Shown: in pieces, positions 30,144-33,606 of the stretch
Layout: the number at the start of each line of letters is the position of its first letter
Numbering within the stretch: the first letter of the stretch is position 1
Origin: Deltaproteobacteria bacterium
GTDB taxonomy: Bacteria > Myxococcota_A > Polyangia > Polyangiales > JADZFZ01
Length of the DNA stretch: 33,606 bases
Direction of reading: 5' to 3'
NCBI GenBank assembly: GCA_020854145.1
Contig: JADZFZ010000867.1
Location: 1-33,606, forward strand
The notes under the pieces: generated by a model
The model's input: the letters and a program-made list of their open reading frames with translations, nothing else
What the model was told of the DNA's origin: nothing
The model's database searches: none
Translations under genes and position numbers: made by a program

Positions 30144-31502
30144 CTACAGCTTGACCAAACCGAAGGTCGCACCGAGAAACACGGAGAATCCCACTTCGGT
30201 GTCGCTTGGATCGTGAAGGTCAATCGTCACGCTGGGTCGCACGCCGAAATTGATCGGATTGTCCTCCCCTGCCCACAGGTAGATCGGCGATTCCATTAAA
30301 AGCGCCGACAGCCAGCCATTCGCCAGTTCGTCGTAGAGCCTCAGGGTGACGGACGGGTTAGCGCCTATCCAGGAACCGAGGTAGCCGCGGATCTCGGCGC
30401 GCACCGACCAGCGCCATCCAGTCGCGAGTGGCTCGAGATAGCGCTCGTCGCAGGCCAACACTGCTGGGTCTGATGCCATTCCCGCGATGGGCTGGTTGCG
30501 GCACACGGTGGGATGATCCTCAGGTGTTCGAACGCGTCGCCGCGCTTCTGTCGACACGGCGACGAGCAGTTGCTCCAGCGGGAAGAAACCGATGCCGAGG
30601 GAGCCGGACACACCATGCTCCGTCGATTCTCGATCGACAAACATGCCCATGTCTTCGGCGACGTAGTCGATAGATCGCCGGCTCGCAGCAATGCGAATAG
30701 TGAATAGAAAGGTGGGCGGAACATCTGCCACCATCCGGCGATGTCGGCCGTCCAATTCGGCTGGTGAGCAGTCCTGCGCATCGGCCGTGGGAGCACTGAA
30801 TCGCCATTGCGGACCGACGATATCGCGACAGCGCGCCTCGTCGTCCGGGCACGGTCGCTCGCGCACATCGAGTCCCTGGTCCCAGCAAGCGCATTCAAGC
30901 CGACGCCCGTCGCGCGCCCTGAAATCGCGAAGATCGTAGAAGGACCAGTACGTATACCTGAGACCGAGCTCTGCCCCATCGCCCAATCCTGAATCAGCGG
31001 AGAATAGAGTTCCTTCGCCATCCTCCAATTCAGCCGTCTGAAGGTCGGCGCTGAGGATATGTGGGCCAAATCGGAGACCGATTTCCCCTGTGAGGCGGGA
31101 GTCGTCCTCGTCTTGTTCGAAGTGCAGGCTCGATTGCGGTACGCCGAGTGTGGCGCGCGACGCGATCGCTTGCCCGCCTCGCGCCTCTACATCACCCTCG
31201 AGACCGCGCGCGGCGGCCGCCTGGCGAGTCCACTCCGCCGACTCTCGCTGGATGGTCACCGGATCGACGTGGCTTGGCAAACTGCAAACGTCCACCTCGC
31301 TATCGCTGGCTGCATCTGCGGTGTCGCCATTACCCCGAGTCGAGTGTATGGGCGCGTCGGGTGTGCCAGCATCAACAATCGGTGTTGAAGGCGGAAGTGT
31401 TGCATCCAGTGCTCCGGCGTCCGGCAGCTGCGCTCGGGTCATGCTGGTGAGGATCCAGCAGGCTGCTGCTGCCGCGACCGGCAGTGAAGTTCGGTAGCGC
31501 AT
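30144..31502 (-). CDS. secreted/outer-membrane beta-rich protein
   Basis: A 452-residue exported protein. The signal peptide covers about 1-24 (PVAAAAACWILTSMTRAQ). A Pro/Asp/Ala-rich linker follows, then a beta-rich region with alternating strands (LTGEIGLRFGPHILSADLQT, ELGLRYTYWSFYDLRDF) ending in GFSVFLGATFGLVKL, a C-terminal strand typical of outer-membrane barrels. Six or more Cys suggest disulphides. Family not recognised. It follows the small gene upstream by 4 bp and converges with the tyrosinase (37-bp gap, only a weak 5-bp hairpin at 30119-30132). Confidence 0.75.
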   Translation of the reverse strand: MRYRTSLPVAAAAACWILTSMTRAQLPDAGALDATLPPSTPIVDAGTPDAPIHSTRGNGDTADAASDSEVDVCSLPSHVDPVTIQRESAEWTRQAAAARGLEGDVEARGGQAIASRATLGVPQSSLHFEQDEDDSRLTGEIGLRFGPHILSADLQTAELEDGEGTLFSADSGLGDGAELGLRYTYWSFYDLRDFRARDGRRLECACWDQGLDVRERPCPDDEARCRDIVGPQWRFSAPTADAQDCSPAELDGRHRRMVADVPPTFLFTIRIAASRRSIDYVAEDMGMFVDRESTEHGVSGSLGIGFFPLEQLLVAVSTEARRRVRTPEDHPTVCRNQPIAGMASDPAVLACDERYLEPLATGWRWSVRAEIRGYLGSWIGANPSVTLRLYDELANGWLSALLMESPIYLWAGEDNPINFGVRPSVTIDLHDPSDTEVGFSVFLGATFGLVKL

Positions 31503-31506
31503 GCGT

Positions 31507-31851
31507 CTACCGCAGAGCGAACCGGAGCGCCTTTCGATTGGCCGCTCCGGTCTTGACTTCCACAGGCTTGAAGGGCTTTGTGAGACCTGGACTTGTGAGG
31601 GTCACCGTGCAGACGGCATCTGGAGTACCCACCGCATGCGCCCCGAAGGTGTGCCGACCAGTTGGGAGTTTTAGCTCCTTTTCGTCGTCCGTCGTCAGGC
31701 CGATATCGGCGTCGTCGACCAGCACGGTGAGGGCGTCGATGGTGCCCCCGGTCGCCTCCGATGCCTTCACCGTGACGTCCCATTCAGTCGGCTTGGTGGG
31801 TTGCTGGGGCAAGGTATCTCCGTTCCGTGGTGCCGAGCTGGGAGTTGCCAT
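31507..31851 (-). CDS. small beta-rich hypothetical protein (114 aa)
   Basis: An unknown protein with a Pro-rich start and then alternating strands (EWDVTVKASEATGG, ALTVLVDDADIGL, GRHTFGAHAVG, CTVTLTSPGLTKPF). The DADIGL...LPTGRHTF layout is like a PEGA or similar small beta-sandwich. No signal peptide. ATG at 31851 has a poor ribosome site but a promoter-like pair 14 bp upstream. It forms an operon with the exported barrel-like protein, and may be its partner or a cytoplasmic accessory. Confidence 0.62.
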   Translation of the reverse strand: MATPSSAPRNGDTLPQQPTKPTEWDVTVKASEATGGTIDALTVLVDDADIGLTTDDEKELKLPTGRHTFGAHAVGTPDAVCTVTLTSPGLTKPFKPVEVKTGAANRKALRFALR

Positions 31852-31865
31852 GCTGGCTGGAGTCG

Positions 31866-31895
31866 ATCACACCAATTGGACTGCGAATTCGTCAA
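31866..31895 (-). promoter_or_regulatory. candidate sigma70-type promoter
   Basis: On the minus strand TTGACG (31895-31890) and TGTGAT (31871-31866) are 18 bp apart, five of six and four of six matches to the consensus. The -10 ends 14 bp before the ATG at 31851. The -35 overlaps the edge of the palindromic repeat, so a protein bound there could block or recruit polymerase. Confidence 0.45.
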
Positions 31896-31920
31896 CCCAC
31901 CCCTAGGGGTGGGTTGTGCG
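31890..31920. repeat. 31-bp palindromic repeat, copy B
   Basis: The central 24 bases (31893-31916) form a perfect palindrome with arms CAACCCACCCC and centre TA. It is an inverted copy of 29336-29366. The stop codon of the response regulator gene (31903-31905) lies at its centre, so as RNA it would form a strong hairpin at the very end of that gene, although no T-run follows. Confidence 0.78.
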
Positions 31921-32592
31921 TGCGCCCACGGCGGCGAGTGCCGGACGGTCGCTGGTCTTCCGCGGGGTGCCGAGCGCTTCGCGATGCACGGCGAGCGCGA
32001 CATCGTCGAGGTGGCGTCGGTGGCATCTGGCGAGGAGCTCGCCGACGAGTTCCTTGTACCGGTCCGGGCTGATGCCGGTGGCCGCGCGGAACGCGTCGGG
32101 GGTCTCGCCGGCGACGGCGCTGCCGAGAAGCTGCGCCTGGCGCGGCGTCAGGCGGTAGCGCCGGATCCACGACTCGACGACGCCGCGGACCTGCCGCTCC
32201 GCCACGAGTCGGCGCGTGGTCGCGCCGAGGATGAAGCGGCGCACGATGGCTGGGTCGACGGGCTTGGCGACGAACGACGCGCCGAGGAGGAACGCCCGCT
32301 GGGACAGTGCGGCCTCGTCGTGATGGCCGGTCAAGACCAGCACCGGCACGCCCTCGAGGCGCTCGGCGAACTCGGCTATCACCGCGAGGCCGTCGCCGTC
32401 GGGCAGCTTGACGTCGAAGATCGCGGCGAGGAGCACGATGTCGGACCGCCGGAGGATGTCCCTCGCTGTAGCCGCGTTCCGCGCGACGAGGACGCCGCGA
32501 CCGATGCCGTCGTGCCGTGGGGTCTTGCGCACGAGCCGCGCGATCGCGTTTCCCGCGAGGCGGTCGTCCTCGACGATTAGTACCCCCGCCAC
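31903..32592 (-). CDS. response regulator, receiver plus HTH-like domain (copy 1)
   Basis: A 229-residue two-component response regulator. The receiver domain has VLIVEDDRL (acidic pocket), phospho-acceptor Asp60 in AIFDVKLPDGDG, Thr88 in LVLTGHH and Lys110 in FVAKPVD: a complete set. The output region (about 150-215) begins LTPRQAQLLGSAVAGETP and resembles LuxR/GerE- or AraC-type helix-turn-helix openings, though I cannot assign the class. GTG at 32592 is only one base from GGAGG, unusually close; no other in-frame start exists before the upstream stop. No kinase partner is in view. Confidence 0.85.
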   Translation of the reverse strand: MAGVLIVEDDRLAGNAIARLVRKTPRHDGIGRGVLVARNAATARDILRRSDIVLLAAIFDVKLPDGDGLAVIAEFAERLEGVPVLVLTGHHDEAALSQRAFLLGASFVAKPVDPAIVRRFILGATTRRLVAERQVRGVVESWIRRYRLTPRQAQLLGSAVAGETPDAFRAATGISPDRYKELVGELLARCHRRHLDDVALAVHREALGTPRKTSDRPALAAVGARTTHP

Positions 32593-32663
32593 ACCTCCCC
32601 CCAGTCACCCCCCGGCCCGGGAAGCGTCTCGCCTCCGTCCAGCGGAGGCAGAGCGCAATGCAC

Positions 32664-33350
32664 TCAACGCGGCATTGGGTTGGTTTTGCGCGCGGACCCG
32701 CCGTTCGCTGGGGCGGCGGGCGCGCCGCCAGTCACGGCTTCGCGGAGGAGGGCGTTGACGGCCTCTTCGACGCTGCGTCGGTGGCACTTGTCGAGGAACT
32801 CGCCGACGAGCTCCTTGTACCGGTCCCTGCTCATGTCGCCGGCCTGGGCTCTGAACGTCTCGGGCAGATCTCCGGCGACGGCGCTCGCCAAGAGCTGGGC
32901 TTGGCGGGTCGTGAGCTGGTAGCGACGGATCCAGCGGTGGACCATCGGGTCGATGTTGCCGGCGATGCATCGCGTGGTGGCCTTGAGGATGAAGCGCCGG
33001 AGGATGCTCGTGTCGGCCGGCTTCGCGACGAACGCGGCATCGAGCAGGAACGCCTTCTGGGAGAACTCGGCCTGGGCGTGGTGGCCGGTCAGGACGAGCA
33101 CGGGCACGCCGTCGAGACGGTCGCGGAACTCGGCGATGAGCTCAAGGCCGTCGCCGTCGGGAAGTTTCACGTCGAAGATGGCCGCAGCTAGGCGGACGTC
33201 GCGACGCAGGAGGATCGTCCGGGCCTGAGCGGCCGTGTGCGCGACGAGCACGGCCCGTCCGATCAGCTCGTGCCGCGGCGTGTTCCGGACCACGCGGGCG
33301 ATCGCGCCCGCCGTCAGGCGGTCGTCCTCGACGATCAGAAACCCCGCCAC
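32664..33350 (-). CDS. response regulator, tandem duplicate (copy 2)
   Basis: A 228-residue paralogue of the next gene, highly similar along its whole length: FLIVEDDRL, Asp60 in AIFDVKLPDGDG, LVLTGHH, FVAKPAD, and LTTRQAQLLASAVAGDLPET in the output domain. The C-terminal tails differ. The leader CGCCACACCTCCCCCC (plus strand) and the downstream AAGCGTCTCGCCT are shared by both copies, so a whole unit was duplicated. The GTG at 33350 has the same too-close ribosome site. The 71-bp gap between copies holds only this leader. Confidence 0.85.
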   Translation of the reverse strand: MAGFLIVEDDRLTAGAIARVVRNTPRHELIGRAVLVAHTAAQARTILLRRDVRLAAAIFDVKLPDGDGLELIAEFRDRLDGVPVLVLTGHHAQAEFSQKAFLLDAAFVAKPADTSILRRFILKATTRCIAGNIDPMVHRWIRRYQLTTRQAQLLASAVAGDLPETFRAQAGDMSRDRYKELVGEFLDKCHRRSVEEAVNALLREAVTGGAPAAPANGGSARKTNPMPR

Positions 33351-33441
33351 ACCTCCCCCCGATCACGCCCAGAACTCAAGCGTCTCGCCTTCGTGCGGCA
33401 GAGGCAAGCCCCGCGATGCTGACGCACGTACGTTCAGCATT

Positions 33442-33488
33442 CAGCACGCCGCGCGCCAGCGGCGAGTGGCCTCGCTGACGGCGTGCTG
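33442..33488. other. nested hairpin upstream of response regulator
   Basis: CAGCACGCCG (33442-33451) pairs perfectly with CGGCGTGCTG (33479-33488), with an inner CAGCG/CGCTG stem. A second hairpin GGACGA-GT-TCGTCC lies at 33501-33514. They occupy the 256-bp stretch (33351-33606) before the response regulator pair. I see no gene there. They may be a terminator of an upstream gene or a regulatory leader. Confidence 0.4.
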
Positions 33489-33606
33489 CGCGAGGGGGCT
33501 GGACGAGTTCGTCCGACGGCGCGGACGGAACCGGCCGCAACATCCGGCCGATGGCCGCCCTACGGGCGTTGGGCGCCGTAGATCCCGCGCGCCCGAACCT
33601 CAGCCA

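Noticed and set aside
33351..33606. Second attachment site or tRNA-Ser 3' half at the right edge
   Set aside because: No T-arm or acceptor sequence and no copy of the anticodon-loop junction were found here or elsewhere in the window.

Overview
The window is GC-rich throughout. It reads like a chromosome of a large-genome predatory or social bacterium, most likely Myxococcota. The reasons are a Cys-rich lipoprotein with MopE-type motifs, a Ser/Thr kinase with a long C-terminal region, PPC-like surface modules and a tyrosinase. This assignment comes from gene style, not from a marker gene. Almost everything is on the minus strand, and most neighbours overlap by the 4-bp ATGA or GTGA signature, so the window consists of a few long, translationally coupled operons.

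Region 1 (1-12.6 kb) is one end of an integrative, probably mobilizable element. It sits against the 5' half of a tRNA-Ser gene (123-161) that is cut right after the anticodon loop. Reading inward come a tyrosine integrase (221-1357), an excisionase-like DNA-binding protein (1436-1702), and a compact array of small proteins (1699-4430). Five of the array genes carry the same unrecognised domain: six full copies, one of them in a two-domain protein, plus one truncated copy. A zinc ribbon and a 53-residue acidic protein sit among them. Upstream lie two unknown proteins, a conjugation-type P-loop ATPase (5753-8074), a replication-relaxation-like protein (8541-9425), a RadC/JAB protein (9422-9904), two unknown genes that are diverged duplicates of each other (10194-11611), and small accessory proteins. 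No relaxase, VirB4 or other transfer channel gene is visible, and no second attachment site was found, so the element may continue out of view.

Region 2 (12.7-26.5 kb) is an accessory island. One operon (12687-17743) carries an unknown protein, a possible FHA-like protein, a Ser/Thr kinase and a DUF4365-like nuclease-fold protein broken by a one-base frameshift at a homopolymer. A second operon (18814-26483) carries three membrane or unknown proteins, a large membrane-anchored protein with PPC-like domains, two more unknown proteins and a P-loop NTPase. Between them are two small coupled plus-strand genes, an 11-bp inverted repeat and the remains of a broken gene. Neither operon matches a system I can name. 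A defence or signalling role is an inference.

Region 3 (26.5-33.6 kb) looks like ordinary or lightly accessory chromosome. It holds a large M23-type Cys-rich lipoprotein, a short tyrosinase, a secreted beta-rich protein with a small partner gene, and two tandemly duplicated response regulators. Two inverted copies of a 31-bp near-perfect palindrome lie upstream of the tyrosinase and upstream of the small gene plus secreted-protein operon. They are likely to be a shared operator or a small mobile repeat.
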